Shown in pieces: positions 29,101-38,579 of a stretch of DNA of 64,000 nucleotides. This DNA is from Pleurocapsa sp. PCC 7319 (GTDB lineage: Bacteria; Cyanobacteriota; Cyanobacteriia; Cyanobacteriales; Xenococcaceae), in assembly GCF_000332195.1 (NCBI RefSeq), contig NZ_KB235922.1, forward strand, positions 1,299,902 through 1,363,901, read 5' to 3'. How positions within the stretch are numbered: the stretch's first letter is position 1; each line of letters opens with the position of its first letter. The position numbers and the translations under genes were made by a program. The notes beneath the pieces were generated by a model. It was not told the origin of the DNA, did not search any database, and was given only the letters and a program-made list of their open reading frames with translations.

Positions 29101-29256
29101 CGTATTCAATTAAGTGGTGTCGCTGAAGACTATAATCTTGGTGCTGCTATCTCTGAAATTGATGGTTTTGGAGTCTACTTTCAAGATGAATTGGTTGCCA
29201 TTATTCAAAGTACAACTGACTTTGATTTGACTGATACATCTTTTATCTACATCTAA
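26125..29256 (+). CDS. Large RTX calcium-binding protein (hemolysin-type nonapeptide repeats)
   Basis: A 1043-residue acidic protein built almost entirely of GGxGxDxLx nonapeptide repeats, which bind calcium and fold as a parallel beta-roll outside the cell. There is no N-terminal signal peptide. The C-terminal 100 residues (GADYFILGDIDAFYKGG, LITDFDSEEDRIQL, ending DTSFIYI) look like the uncleaved type I secretion signal region of cyanobacterial RTX proteins. Two non-repeat islands, about 590-640 and 760-790 with AEGD-type sequences, break the array. No enzymatic domain is visible, so a surface-layer-like, adhesive or motility role is possible. No type I exporter gene lies nearby. A strong terminator follows at 29309. 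Confidence 0.93.
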   Translation: MNKYGTNNQDQLFGSTESDILMGYEGNDTLGGGASDDPWLDGDRGNDVIEGGEGNDSLAGGEGNDWVHGDYGDNNWKKDENGNYIYVGEIDTTGAAGSEESSSATEDTDHDYISGGAGNDILIGGTGDDEIAGGTGDDEIDGGNGDDYWLAGQEGDDTINGDAGDDIMEGGEGNDLLNGGIGKDKLMGDMGEDTLQAGDGEDYADGGDGNDLVDGGAGADTVKGGLGDDKILGGTGNDILEGEAGNDELIGGDGDDYWMSGGDGNDTLYGEAGHDVMDGGAGEDLMYGGAEDDVILGQEGSDTIYGGEGIDRIDGGADQDLIVAGDGDDDVHGGDGDDIVNGETGQDVLYGDVGQDLIDGGKGHDYLNGGDDDDTLLGGDGMDAIDGGTGDDQIHGGNDNDSWLFGNAGADTIQGDSGADVLDGGDGNDLLEGGTDNDVLMGGADNDTLNAGEGDDYWVDGGAGNDIVHGDWGNDTVAGGAGNDSVSGDTGLDVVLGNEGDDTLFGGADNDTVDGGSGNDLIDGGLGADVLKGDTGDDEISGGEGNDYIEGGIDNDEISGDEGDDVISGGAGSDRIEAGSGDDVVMFDSEDTVVKGGDGYDIAIAETEQAVVLDLGINSFNEAKGNAGNDVFTHTNGASATANYSVAMYGEAGNDSMTGGAANDYFEGGTGNDTIIAGVGEDYAIAGAGNDSLTGEAGHDLLEGNTGNDTISGGDHNDNIIGGEGIDELYGDAGNDILTFDAQDTVVDGGEGYDVAIAEGDTAITLDLATSQIELAYGTAQDDILTNSGNDSVEIHGKAGNDTLFGGSGNDILKGGSGTDALYGEGGNDKLTADTGSDLLDGGSGNDTLFGSNDNNQLFGGSGKDILYGIDGQNQLYGGNNKDWLFGGSGNDELHGDSGNDELYAEAGNDFLDGGIGNDLLLGKEGNDTLVGGNGDDILIGANSSTNQGNGSVDVLTGGAGADYFILGDIDAFYKGGSADYALITDFDSEEDRIQLSGVAEDYNLGAAISEIDGFGVYFQDELVAIIQSTTDFDLTDTSFIYI

Positions 29257-29308
29257 AAAGAACTAATCTTTACAATTGCCAAAAAATAAGTGTTCATTTG
29301 TTTTGTAG

Positions 29309-29342
29309 CTCATTCTACTGATATTGTAGAGTGAGTTTTTTC
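29309..29342 (+). terminator. Rho-independent terminator of the RTX gene
   Basis: Stem CTCATTCTAC / GTAGAGTGAG (10 bp with one G-T pair), loop TGATATT, then a run of seven T. It lies about 50 bp after the RTX stop codon. Confidence 0.85.
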
Positions 29343-29391
29343 TTAGCATCAATCATGTTCTGATTAATTCAAAAATCATTATCGCAATCAA

Positions 29392-29829
29392 CTATTCACC
29401 ATTAATTTGAATTAAGACATTACGGTGCCGAGGACCATCTAATTCAAAAAACAATATCGATTGCCATGTTCCCAATGCTAATTTCCCATCAACAATAGGA
29501 ATGGTTTCACTATTGTTAAGCATCATAGCTATTAGGTGAGAATGAGCGTTGATCGGTTCATCAGGAGGAACATCTCTTAAATGTAAATCATTGTGTAAAT
29601 ACTTAGCTGTGGCTGGTGCTAGCTTGTGAAAATGATTTTTTAGATCCTCTAGTAACCTAACTTCATATTCGTTAATAGCTAAAGCAGTTGTTGTATGACG
29701 AACAAAGACAATTACCTGGCCATTTTGGATCGCGGTATTGGCTATAATCGCTTCAATTTCAGGAGTTAGATTATGGATATTGATCCCTGCTTCAGTCTCT
29801 ACCTCAATAAATTTATTAATAATTGGCAT
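29392..29829 (-). CDS. yjbQ: YjbQ family protein (secondary thiamine-phosphate synthase)
   Basis: A 145-residue protein of the UPF0047/YjbQ family, with the typical length. Conserved parts are VFVRHTTTALAINEYE, the HNDLHLRD segment, NAHSHLIAMMLNNSETIPI, LALGTWQSILFFELDGPRHRNV and the C-terminal beta-strand. Members have a weak thiamine-phosphate synthase activity; the physiological role is unclear. It is a single gene on the minus strand, convergent with the RTX gene. Confidence 0.95.
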   Translation of the reverse strand: MPIINKFIEVETEAGINIHNLTPEIEAIIANTAIQNGQVIVFVRHTTTALAINEYEVRLLEDLKNHFHKLAPATAKYLHNDLHLRDVPPDEPINAHSHLIAMMLNNSETIPIVDGKLALGTWQSILFFELDGPRHRNVLIQINGE

Positions 29830-30014
29830 TTTCTGGATTTTACGCTTTAGCCCTCTGTAATGTGTACTATAGCAATACGTCCTTAAGTTAGGACATAAAA
29901 TTTCGATTCAAAAGCTACAGGCAACAGAAAATGTTTTAACCTAATTTAATACAGCTATATTAGATCTGCTCTTGAGATAATAAACTATATTGAGTGACCA
30001 GTTCAAAGTCTAGT

Positions 30015-31274
30015 TCAAAGTTCAATTTGTAGCTGACCAGTAAACGATTGATTATTGTAGTTACTATTCCCAGTTTGGCGATCGCGCACATTAGAATAGG
30101 TATAGCCTAAGTCTAATTTGAGATTGGACAAAAGCTGCGCTCCACACAAGGCTTTGTAAGTCCAAGCATTATCAGTTTCACTATCTAGCCGTTGTTGACC
30201 AAAAGCTGCGGATAACTTGCAATCCAAAAATTCATCAAACATTGTTCCTTGCCAAGCTAATTCTGCATTATAGACTAGGAAATCTGAGGGAGAGAAATAG
30301 CCGCTTACGTCACCTAAATCTTGTTCAAAGCTCCAGGTAAATAAATTGGCAGCTAAAGAAAAAGAACCTAATTTTTTTTCTAAACGACTAAAAGACTGAA
30401 ACTCTTGATTACCATCATTAAAGGTGCCGTATTGACCTAAACTAAAAAGACTAAAATTAGGTCGAATCTGCCAATAGATACTGGGTGTAAAACGCCAAAA
30501 ATTGATTTCATTTTCTAGGGTTTCGGCATTAAATTTATAAGCCTGATATTGAGCTTGTCCTGACAGAACAAATAAAGATTTTAATTTACCATCCGCAGTG
30601 ATACTACTAAATAGAGGTGAACTGGCTTTTAGGGTTAAGGTTGGTACAGCAGCTAAACGATCAAAGAAATCCACTCCACCTGTTACAGTTAAATCAATAT
30701 TTTTCAGCTTTGTTTCCCAAGCTAAATATAGAGGAATATTATTAACTGTCTCAATTTCGTCTTGCTTAAATAAGTTAGTACCAGTTTTTAAGACAAAAGA
30801 TTGATTGTATAAATTAAACGCAATAGATTCTTCAATAAATTGATTTGTTTGTCCAAAATTATCAAAATCACGCTGAAAATCTAAGGTTAAGTTTTCTACA
30901 GTGAGTTGGGAAGAACTAGGGTTTTTAGTTGAATTTGGTTTAGTTTTTAATTCGATGTCTGCTGTACCAGATTTGATCGATGATTCATTAGATAAAGTTG
31001 GTGATGCTTTTGTAGGAAGTACTGTTTGAGGTATAACTTGGGGTCTAGATTCAGTTGGTATTTTTTCTTCATCATTGCTTTGTTGTCCGTCTTTTCCATG
31101 TGTTTCTGTAATGGGTAGAGATTGCAATTTGGGATTAAAGTTTTCAGGTGCCGCGATCGCTTTGGGGATAGTAAAAATGCTAATCGCGATCGCCAAGCTA
31201 GACCAAAATATTCGACAAATAACAAATGGCTGATGCTTGATAGAGTTACAGCAGTTTATTGAGCTTAGTGACAT
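30015..31274 (-). CDS. Probable outer-membrane beta-barrel protein, uncharacterised
   Basis: A 419-residue protein. Residues 20-42 are hydrophobic and end in an AIAAPE-like cleavage site, a probable Sec signal. Residues 43-125 are low-complexity and Pro/Ser/Thr-rich. From about 125 to the end the sequence alternates hydrophobic and polar residues with aromatic ends, for example QFVLKTGTNLF-like strands, NFSLFSLGQYGTF and LKLDLGYTYSNVRD, and it finishes in SFTGQLQIEL. That is the look of an outer-membrane barrel. No named family is recognised. It is transcribed alone. Confidence 0.65.
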   Translation of the reverse strand: MSLSSINCCNSIKHQPFVICRIFWSSLAIAISIFTIPKAIAAPENFNPKLQSLPITETHGKDGQQSNDEEKIPTESRPQVIPQTVLPTKASPTLSNESSIKSGTADIELKTKPNSTKNPSSSQLTVENLTLDFQRDFDNFGQTNQFIEESIAFNLYNQSFVLKTGTNLFKQDEIETVNNIPLYLAWETKLKNIDLTVTGGVDFFDRLAAVPTLTLKASSPLFSSITADGKLKSLFVLSGQAQYQAYKFNAETLENEINFWRFTPSIYWQIRPNFSLFSLGQYGTFNDGNQEFQSFSRLEKKLGSFSLAANLFTWSFEQDLGDVSGYFSPSDFLVYNAELAWQGTMFDEFLDCKLSAAFGQQRLDSETDNAWTYKALCGAQLLSNLKLDLGYTYSNVRDRQTGNSNYNNQSFTGQLQIEL

Positions 31275-31648
31275 TACGGAAGGTAATTAAACGTGAGTTC
31301 GGAATTCGGAGTTAGAAGTTAGGAGTTATGTTGTTCTTAAGGAAACAATCAGGACTTTAGAGATTTAGAAATTAGAAAGTTGCGAAATATTTAAGTTTTT
31401 TCCACCTCGTCGAACTCACGTTAATTAAATTCATGTTTGCTAGAAAAAATATCTTTGTCTCTTGCTCTTTTTGAAGTTTATTCGGTGTTTATCAAAACCG
31501 CTATAGTCATGCTGGTTTTTACTGCGCTTTTCACCTTAAAAAGCTGTCAGCTTTAATTAACTACCTGCGTAGTAACTGATAGCTGATAGCTACAAACTAA
31601 TTAATTATCAGCGGAGTCTATCCAATTGAAAACAGCTGTAAGTTTGGT
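31275..31648. other. Intergenic region between the barrel protein and the hybrid kinase
   Basis: Besides the MITE-like element, a TGATAGC heptamer repeat (about 31576-31592) and a small AAAGCTGTCAGCTTT inverted repeat (about 31539-31553) are visible. The latter could end the kinase transcript. No gene is seen. Confidence 0.5.
31285..31426. mobile_element. MITE-like element with inverted terminal repeats
   Basis: AATTAAACGTGAGTTCG (31285-31301) is the reverse complement of CGAACTCACGTTAATT (31411-31426) apart from one inserted base. About 110 bp of non-coding sequence lies between, including GGAATTCGGAGTTAGAAGTTAGGAG-type short repeats. No transposase is present. The TGAGTTCGG core recurs at 48112-48120 and, in variant form, at 52515-52690. 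Confidence 0.5.
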
Positions 31649-34600
31649 TCACAGTTTTGTCAGAAACGAGTGCAAATCCTGATGAACTTGTTTAAATTCT
31701 GTTTGGGCTTTAGATAATATCGGCTGAGTATTATCAATTGTTCTTGATCGCCCTAGTTGTTCTAACTCTTCGCATAGTTGCGCTAGCTTGACTGCACCCA
31801 AATTAGCACTACTAGATTTCATACTGTGGGCTGCTTGTTCAATGATTTCTGCATCAGCCAGGTTAATAGCTTCAGCGATCGCCTTTAACCGGGCTTCAGT
31901 ATCAGTAAGATAGCTAGTAACCATCTCTTCGATTAGTAAATTACCTTCTTCTCCTGCCATTTCACAGATAGACTCTAAAACAGAAAAATCAACCGCTGAC
32001 TCTATTGTTTTCTCTATCTTTTCTATTTCCATAGGAGCATTTGGTAAATCATCCCTATCTTTTATTTTTCCAACTATTTGTTCGACAGGCTGACACCGAC
32101 TTAAGGCTTCTCGTAACTCTTCTACTCGGATGGGTTTGCTAACATAATCATCCATCCCAATTGCCAGACACTTTTCGCGATCGCCTGTCATGGCATTGGC
32201 AGTCATGGCAATAATTCGCGGACGAGATTCCGCCGTCCATTCCCGGCAAATTAGCTCGGTAGCAGTTAAACCATCCATTTCGGGCATATGTACATCCATA
32301 AGTACTACATCATAGTGCTGACGGCGTAATGCTTCGAGGACTTCTACTCCATTACTGGCAACATCGGCACGATAACCCATTTGCTGCAAAATTAATAAAG
32401 CAACTTTTTGATTAACTACTATATCCTCTGCCAATAATATATCGAGGGGTAAACTATCAGCTAAATGTGGCTGAAGAAAAGCCGTATCAGTAGCTTTGAC
32501 CCGGACTAATTTTCCACTTACAGCGCGAGTTAGTACTTGATACAGTTTGGATTGAGCAATCGGCTTGTTGACAATTGCTGACAAGTTAACGTCTTGAGCT
32601 TGTTGAATAATTTCTTGTTTGCTTAAGGAGCTTAACATTACTAGAGGTAAATCTTGATAATTTGGTTGCTGACGGATAGCTCTAGCTAAACTTAAGCCAT
32701 CCATAACCGGCATCTGCATATCCAAGATTCCTAAATCAAATTCAACTCTCTGAGAGATTAATTCTAAAGCTTTTGCCCCAGATTCTACAGCACAGCTAGA
32801 CATTCCCCAAGATTGAGCTTGTAAGGTTAAAATTTTGCGATTTGTGGCATTATCATCTACGATTAGCAGTTGTTTGCCGATTAAACGATTTTCAGGTAAT
32901 GTGTCTTTAACTAACTCTTGAGCAACGGTAGCCGAGATCGTAAAGTAAAAAGTAGAACCCACGCCAACTTCACTCTCGACCCACATTCTGCCCCCCATCA
33001 TTTCACTTAGCTTTTGACTAATTGCCAAGCCTAAACCTGTTCCACCATATTGACGAGTGGTAGAAGCATCCACTTGACTGAAGGACTTAAACAAACGATC
33101 TAGGCGATCGCTGGGAATACCAATCCCGGTATCTTTAACGGCAAATTCAATTTGATATTTATCCGCGGAATTAGCCCAAGCTTGGCTCATGAAAATACTA
33201 GAATCTCCAAGGGCTGATTGTTCTTTGATTTTCCGACTCCTGACCGATACTACTACTTCTCCTGCTTCGGTAAATTTTACGGCATTGCCAATTAGATTAA
33301 CTAAAATCTGTCGTAGTCGAGTAATATCTCCCACAATATTATTAGGGGTATCAGGTTCAATTAGATAAGCTAGTTCCAATTGTTTCGACTCCGCTTTGGG
33401 AGCAATCAAATTTAGTGCTTCTTCAATACAGCAATTGAGGGCAAAGGGTTGAGCCTCAAATTCCAGTTTTCCTGCTTCAATTTTAGAAAAATCGAGAATA
33501 TCGTTAATCAGGGTAAGCAAAGCATCTCCACTACTGCGGATTGTCTGAACAAAGTCTTTTTGCTGTGGATTTAATTTAGTATTGAGCAATAAGCCTGTCA
33601 TCCCAATCACCGCATTCATGGGAGTACGAATTTCATGACTCATAGTAGCCAGAAACTTACTTTTAGCTTGGTTGGCTGCTTCTGCTTCATCGCGAGCCTG
33701 TGCTAGTTTGGAGCGCGAATTTCTGCGCTCGATTTCGCCACCAATCCACTGTGCCATCAATTCGATTAATTCGATTTGGATGGTTTTAAAAGGTTCGGGG
33801 TGAGGTTTGAGACTCGAAAAATTGAGGGTGCCATAAACTTCCCCTCCAACCATTACTTTTGTGCCTAGATAGGCTGGAGGATTAGTTTCAAGATAACAGG
33901 GATGGGCTTGCCAACTGAGACGTTCGGCATTGTCTGTCTTATCCCCCTGGAAGCTGATGGGATGTTGGGCTTGGATAGTACGCTCACAACAAGTTTGCTC
34001 TACACTAAAAATATCTCCCACACTGACTTCTAAAGTAGAATCAGCAGTTAGTTTAACTGCAACTATACGATAGAGATCGTTTTCAATCTTGCTCAAAATC
34101 CCTACATCTAAATTTAGTTGTTGACAACCCATGAGCAGAATTTGTTCAACTCTGAGGGAAAAACTGCGTTCGGCTCTCGTTGTCACTTCGTAGAGATTCC
34201 GAATTGAAGCTTCGCGATCGCGTAATTCTTGTTCAGCTTGTTTGCGCTCGGTAATATCTCTTTCCACCGATACAAAATGGGTGTATTTCCCTTTTGGATC
34301 GGCAATAGGAATTATATTTAGCTCCACCCAATATTCCCGACCATCTTTGCCATAGTTAATAATTTCCGTTTTAATTGGTAGCCATCGAGTGAGAGATTGT
34401 TTGATTTGAGAGAGAGTCAGGCGATCTGTCTTTCCTCCTTGCAGAATACGAGGCGTTTTACCAATTACTTCTGCTGGAGTATAGCCAGTCATAAAGGTAA
34501 AAGCTTCATTGACGTATATTATTTGCGGATGATCCGGCGCATCTATAGATTCCGCTTCGGTAATAACGATCGCATCATTAGCATTGACCACCACAGATTC

Positions 34601-35923
34601 TAGTAACCTCAGACGTTCATCTGTTTCTTTGCGTTCAGTAATGTTCCGTAGATTAAGCACAATCCCATTTACCGCAGAATCATTTAAGAGGTTATTGGCG
34701 ATCGCTTCGATAGTTAGCCAGGAATTATTTTGATGCCGAAAGGATAATTCTATGGGCGCGGAAACACCAGGATTTTGCGTCGCTTGATTCAAGAACTCGG
34801 CAACAGAAATATACTCTGTTTCCAGAATAAAAGTCAGTATATCTTGACCGAGGATAGCTTCCGGTTGATAGCCTAAAATAGATATAGCAGAAGGGCTTAC
34901 ATAGATAATGACTTGCTGACGATCCAAAATAAAAATTACGTCAGAAGCCTGTTCGATTAAGGAACGAAAATAAGCCTCGCTTTGTTTGATTTCAGTCTGA
35001 GCTTGCTGTAGCTTTTCTTCTCGGGCAATTACTTCCAAGTTAAGATGTTGAAAAGCCTTAGCTAGTTGTCCTGGTTCATCGTAACGACTGGCAATTGAGG
35101 CGATCGCTTGAGACTCTAGTAATGTCTCTGAACCATAGTTAAGCTCCCGCTCTCTCAATTTTTGAGAGACTTTGGTTAATTGCTTAAGAGGTTTAATAAC
35201 TGCCCGTCTGAGTAATAAATTAATGGCATAAATAACTAGAGTAAAAATAGTTATAAAAATAGCGATCGCCAGTAACCAATACTGATGACCTCTGGCAAAT
35301 ACTTCATTAGCTGGTACATAAATAGTTTGTGCGGCAACTATTTCATGTAATCTCCACCCAAAACCATTTTTAGCACCATAGGTATTAACCATGCTCTGAG
35401 GAGCATCTTGCGGTCTTCCATGACATTGCAAACAACTAATATTTTTGATTGCTAAAGGACGGGCAATATAAAATAATTTTTCACCATGACGATCGTAATA
35501 GCCAGTCTTTTCCTTTAAATTAGGATTTTGCCGAAACTCTTCTACCAATCCAGTTTCAAATTCATCTGCTCGATCTCTAGGATTAGTCGGATTTAAAGTA
35601 GCTTCTTTATACAAAAAGCCTTGATATTCTGGACTTTGACGAAAATTTTCAAATACTTCTCGCGCTGAATATGCAGGAACAGTTTCAGGAATAAATTCAG
35701 GTTCAGTTTGTAAACGCTCTGATAATAAAGGTTTAATATTGTTGCTGGTGTAATTTCTGACTGAATTCATTGCTTGAGTGAGGATTTCTGCTCTAGCTAT
35801 TACTTCTTCTTCTGCTCGATTTTGCATGGCAGCAGACAAAGTAACACCACTTACCAAACTTCCGATCATCAAAATTAACAGCAATAAGGCATTGAACTTT
35901 ACACCTAGATTCAGCCTTTTCAT
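31649..35923 (-). CDS. Hybrid sensor histidine kinase: CxxCH sensor-HAMP-PAS-PAS-GAF-HisKA-HATPase-REC-REC-HPt
   Basis: A 1424-residue membrane phosphorelay protein. A membrane helix at about 10-32 and another at about 214-238 enclose a periplasmic Tll0287-like/DUF3365 sensor with a heme c motif CLQCH (164-168). Then follow HAMP (about 240-295), two PAS domains (about 315-430 and 440-560), a GAF domain (about 590-735), HisKA with SHEIRTPMN (His763) and a HATPase with the N-box [11 protein letters not shown] and G1 DTGIGI (931-936). Two receiver domains (Asp1068 in [10 protein letters not shown], Asp1210 in [11 protein letters not shown]) and an HPt domain (His1366 in [13 protein letters not shown]) complete it. 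All phospho-sites are present. It probably senses redox state or a gas through heme. It is divergent from the REC-phosphatase gene at 36218. Confidence 0.96.
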   Translation of the reverse strand: MKRLNLGVKFNALLLLILMIGSLVSGVTLSAAMQNRAEEEVIARAEILTQAMNSVRNYTSNNIKPLLSERLQTEPEFIPETVPAYSAREVFENFRQSPEYQGFLYKEATLNPTNPRDRADEFETGLVEEFRQNPNLKEKTGYYDRHGEKLFYIARPLAIKNISCLQCHGRPQDAPQSMVNTYGAKNGFGWRLHEIVAAQTIYVPANEVFARGHQYWLLAIAIFITIFTLVIYAINLLLRRAVIKPLKQLTKVSQKLRERELNYGSETLLESQAIASIASRYDEPGQLAKAFQHLNLEVIAREEKLQQAQTEIKQSEAYFRSLIEQASDVIFILDRQQVIIYVSPSAISILGYQPEAILGQDILTFILETEYISVAEFLNQATQNPGVSAPIELSFRHQNNSWLTIEAIANNLLNDSAVNGIVLNLRNITERKETDERLRLLESVVVNANDAIVITEAESIDAPDHPQIIYVNEAFTFMTGYTPAEVIGKTPRILQGGKTDRLTLSQIKQSLTRWLPIKTEIINYGKDGREYWVELNIIPIADPKGKYTHFVSVERDITERKQAEQELRDREASIRNLYEVTTRAERSFSLRVEQILLMGCQQLNLDVGILSKIENDLYRIVAVKLTADSTLEVSVGDIFSVEQTCCERTIQAQHPISFQGDKTDNAERLSWQAHPCYLETNPPAYLGTKVMVGGEVYGTLNFSSLKPHPEPFKTIQIELIELMAQWIGGEIERRNSRSKLAQARDEAEAANQAKSKFLATMSHEIRTPMNAVIGMTGLLLNTKLNPQQKDFVQTIRSSGDALLTLINDILDFSKIEAGKLEFEAQPFALNCCIEEALNLIAPKAESKQLELAYLIEPDTPNNIVGDITRLRQILVNLIGNAVKFTEAGEVVVSVRSRKIKEQSALGDSSIFMSQAWANSADKYQIEFAVKDTGIGIPSDRLDRLFKSFSQVDASTTRQYGGTGLGLAISQKLSEMMGGRMWVESEVGVGSTFYFTISATVAQELVKDTLPENRLIGKQLLIVDDNATNRKILTLQAQSWGMSSCAVESGAKALELISQRVEFDLGILDMQMPVMDGLSLARAIRQQPNYQDLPLVMLSSLSKQEIIQQAQDVNLSAIVNKPIAQSKLYQVLTRAVSGKLVRVKATDTAFLQPHLADSLPLDILLAEDIVVNQKVALLILQQMGYRADVASNGVEVLEALRRQHYDVVLMDVHMPEMDGLTATELICREWTAESRPRIIAMTANAMTGDREKCLAIGMDDYVSKPIRVEELREALSRCQPVEQIVGKIKDRDDLPNAPMEIEKIEKTIESAVDFSVLESICEMAGEEGNLLIEEMVTSYLTDTEARLKAIAEAINLADAEIIEQAAHSMKSSSANLGAVKLAQLCEELEQLGRSRTIDNTQPILSKAQTEFKQVHQDLHSFLTKL

Positions 35924-36217
35924 CGATTAAATTTTAAATTGATAATATATTTTTATACCGTCGCATCTTAACTTAATTTTTTTGATTTCAAGTGATTATT
36001 GACTACTAATTTTTACCTCTATGCCTTTGAGATAAAAATACATATTCGAGTTTGAATAAATAAAGGATTCTTGGACATTTAAAAAAACATCAATTTTACT
36101 GAAAATCGACAAAATTTCAATTTAAAGAAAAGTCAAACAAAATACATTTAATAATATTTAATAAATTTTGGGGAATTATAAAATCACACTTTAAAGTCTC
36201 TTGCTATTTATTTTGAG

Positions 36218-37390
36218 ATGAATCATAATTCTGCCCCAAAATCGCCATTAGTTTTAGTAGCTGATGACGATCAATCTACGCGAATTCTACTACGTCTTAT
36301 TTTGCGAAAAGAAGGTTATCAAATAATCGAAGTAGAGAATGGACAGGAATGTTTAGCTGCTTGGCAAAAACATCAGCCAGATATGATTTTATTAGACGCG
36401 ATGATGCCTGTTATGGATGGTTTTAGTTGCTGTCAGCAACTCCACCAAATGAAAGAAAATGAATTGAGTATTCCGATCTTGATGATCACCGGATTAAATG
36501 ATAAAAAATCGGTAGATCGGGCATTTGCTGTCGGGGCAACGGATTACATTACCAAACCAATTCATCCTCCAGTACTATGTCAGCGTCTGAAACGTATCCT
36601 CAAAGCCGCTAAAGCCGAAGCAGCTTTGAAGGCAAGTGAAGCTAAGTTACTACAACAAAATTTGCGATTACAATCAGAGCTGAATCAAGCCTCAGATTAT
36701 GTGCGATCGCTTTTACCACCACCGTTAACCAAAAAAATTAAAATCGAACAACAGTTTGCTCCCTCAGCTCAATTAGGGGGAGATATTTTTGATTATTACT
36801 GGCTCGATCCCAACCATTTGGTAGTTTATTTATTAGATGTGGCAGGACATGGAGTCAAATCTGCTTTACTTTCAATTTCAGTCTTAAATATTTTGCGATC
36901 GCAATCCCTATATAACACTGATTTTTATGAACCCTGGACAGTACTAACCGAACTCAATCGCGTTTTTCAAATGAATGAAACAGGAGACAACTATTTTACT
37001 ATTTGGTACGGTGTCATTAACCTAACCGACCGAGAATTAGTTTATGCTACTGCTGGTCATCCCCCAGGTATTTTTTTTTCTCAAGAATGTCAAACTATTC
37101 AGTATTTAGATAACGACAACATTCCCATAGGTATGTTGGAAGAATATGACTTTGAACAAGGTATTTGCTCGATTACATCTGGTGATTCTTTATATATTTT
37201 TAGTGATGGAGTATATGAAGTTTCTCAATCTAACGGCAAGCTTTGGGGATTTGATAATTTAGTTAAGTTAATAAAAAAATACCAATATAGTGACAATTTA
37301 AGTTTAGAAAACATTCGACAACATATTCAAAATCAACATCAAGAGCAAGTCTTAGATGATGACTTTTCTTTGTTAAATATTGTTTTGTAA
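36218..37390 (+). CDS. Response regulator with SpoIIE-type PP2C phosphatase output (RsbU-like)
   Basis: A 390-residue protein. The N-terminal receiver domain (about 10-125) has the acidic pair in ADDDQ (15-19), phospho-acceptor Asp60 in LLDAMMPVMDG and the Lys in TDYITKP. A coiled linker (about 130-170) leads to a SpoIIE/PP2C phosphatase domain with metal-binding LGGDIFDYYWLD, LLDVAGHGVKSALLS and LYIFSDGVYE. Such proteins dephosphorylate STAS anti-anti-sigma proteins. The STAS gene is immediately downstream on the other strand, separated by only 3 bp, which supports a working pair. A divergent kinase gene lies upstream and may be its phosphodonor. Confidence 0.95.
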   Translation: MNHNSAPKSPLVLVADDDQSTRILLRLILRKEGYQIIEVENGQECLAAWQKHQPDMILLDAMMPVMDGFSCCQQLHQMKENELSIPILMITGLNDKKSVDRAFAVGATDYITKPIHPPVLCQRLKRILKAAKAEAALKASEAKLLQQNLRLQSELNQASDYVRSLLPPPLTKKIKIEQQFAPSAQLGGDIFDYYWLDPNHLVVYLLDVAGHGVKSALLSISVLNILRSQSLYNTDFYEPWTVLTELNRVFQMNETGDNYFTIWYGVINLTDRELVYATAGHPPGIFFSQECQTIQYLDNDNIPIGMLEEYDFEQGICSITSGDSLYIFSDGVYEVSQSNGKLWGFDNLVKLIKKYQYSDNLSLENIRQHIQNQHQEQVLDDDFSLLNIVL

Positions 37391-37393
37391 GAG

Positions 37394-37723
37394 TTAATTG
37401 GCACTTACGGTATACTTGGCTTCAAATTCTTGGCGATCGCCATAAACCTGAAATATACGATCCATTCTGGAGAGTTCAAAAATTATGCGTACTTGATCGC
37501 TCAAAGAACAAAGAGCTAATTCTCCTCCAGCAGCTTTAACTGCTTTTAGGGTAGCAACCAAGGCTCCCATCCCCGAGCTATTCATAAAGGTAATGTCCTG
37601 TAAATTTACCAAAACAATTTTGACCCCACTATTAATCAGATCTAGAATTTCGCGGCGTAGATCATTGGTATTAACACTATCCAAAATACCTTCTGGTTGT
37701 ATAATTTTAAAATTAGTTGTCAT
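37394..37723 (-). CDS. STAS-domain anti-sigma factor antagonist (RsbV-like)
   Basis: A 109-residue single STAS domain, the normal length for RsbV/SpoIIAA. The phosphorylation loop is DITFMNSSGMGALVATL, with the candidate Ser in NSSG. The usual D of DSSG is replaced by N. When dephosphorylated such proteins bind an RsbW-type kinase, and when phosphorylated they release it. No stand-alone RsbW gene is seen here, but an RsbW-like domain is embedded in the glycan synthase at 21854-24220. It converges on the SpoIIE-type phosphatase gene. Confidence 0.94.
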   Translation of the reverse strand: MTTNFKIIQPEGILDSVNTNDLRREILDLINSGVKIVLVNLQDITFMNSSGMGALVATLKAVKAAGGELALCSLSDQVRIIFELSRMDRIFQVYGDRQEFEAKYTVSAN

Positions 37724-38075
37724 ATAAAATACTCCTACTTACTTTGAGATAGTAAGTCATATATTTATTTATATAATAGTTCCCATTTTTCACTAAAAAA
37801 TAGAACAATAGAATTTTAAATTAATCGTTTTAATTAACCTCATTTTTAAACATCTTATGTTCTGTTCAAAAACTGGTTTTGATGTGTCTGGTTAAAACTA
37901 TTAAAAGAATATAAAAACTTGACTAGATATTATTTATTGCCTAAATTGCTGATAAACTTATACCGACACTTTTGATACTATTTACTATCGGCGACAAGTT
38001 AGATCAGAAAAAATTCGCATGATGCTACAGGCTTACTAGTCAAGGAAGTAGCTTCAGAGGAGTTAGTAGATATTT
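37724..38075. other. Intergenic region with an orphan promoter-like sequence
   Basis: No coding frame is supported. On the plus strand TTGACT (37919-37924) and TAAATT (37942-37947) are spaced by exactly 17 bp, but no plus-strand gene follows for over 2 kb. Otherwise A+T-rich with no clear hairpin. Confidence 0.4.
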
Positions 38076-38579
38076 CTACCCAAGCATAATTGAGCCTGCT
38101 AAATAATTCTGTATATGCTGGGCATTATCAAAAGAAAGCTCCTCTGCTGGAGGTAGATCATCTAAATCAAAGGCTTTGGCCTCGATGATTTCCAACTTAT
38201 CTTTGATCTTTATTTCTCCTCGTACTTTAGCGACTACAACTGTACAGATAGAGTGAAATCTGGGATCGCGATCGCGTGTAGAATAAACACCAGCCAAACC
38301 TTTTACTTTAATTACCTCTAGACCAGTTTCTTCAGTTAATTCACGACTTGCTGTTTCCTCGACACTCTCTCCCCATTTCATCATTCCTCCTGGCAAAGCC
38401 CAAAGTCGGGTATCCCTCCGTCGAATCAAGACGAGTTTATTGTCAGGTAACAAGGCGATGACTCCAGTACCAGGAAAGGGAAAAGGGCAAATTAGCCCTA
38501 AAATTGAATGGGATAGAGATCGCCAGTTAAATTTGAATCGAAAAGAGCGATTGCCAGACACGGTAATAGACTGAGACAT
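38076..38579 (-). CDS. NUDIX hydrolase
   Basis: A 167-residue protein that should hydrolyse a nucleoside diphosphate linked to another moiety. The Nudix box reads GGMMKWGESVEETASRELTEETGL, with the REL-x-EE-x-G core intact. The frame opens at a GTG at 38588. I choose the ATG at 38579 because that GTG belongs to the AAGGTG Shine-Dalgarno-like sequence in front of it. About 35 residues precede the catalytic domain. The substrate is not predictable. It is a single gene, leftward. Confidence 0.93.
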   Translation of the reverse strand: MSQSITVSGNRSFRFKFNWRSLSHSILGLICPFPFPGTGVIALLPDNKLVLIRRRDTRLWALPGGMMKWGESVEETASRELTEETGLEVIKVKGLAGVYSTRDRDPRFHSICTVVVAKVRGEIKIKDKLEIIEAKAFDLDDLPPAEELSFDNAQHIQNYLAGSIMLG

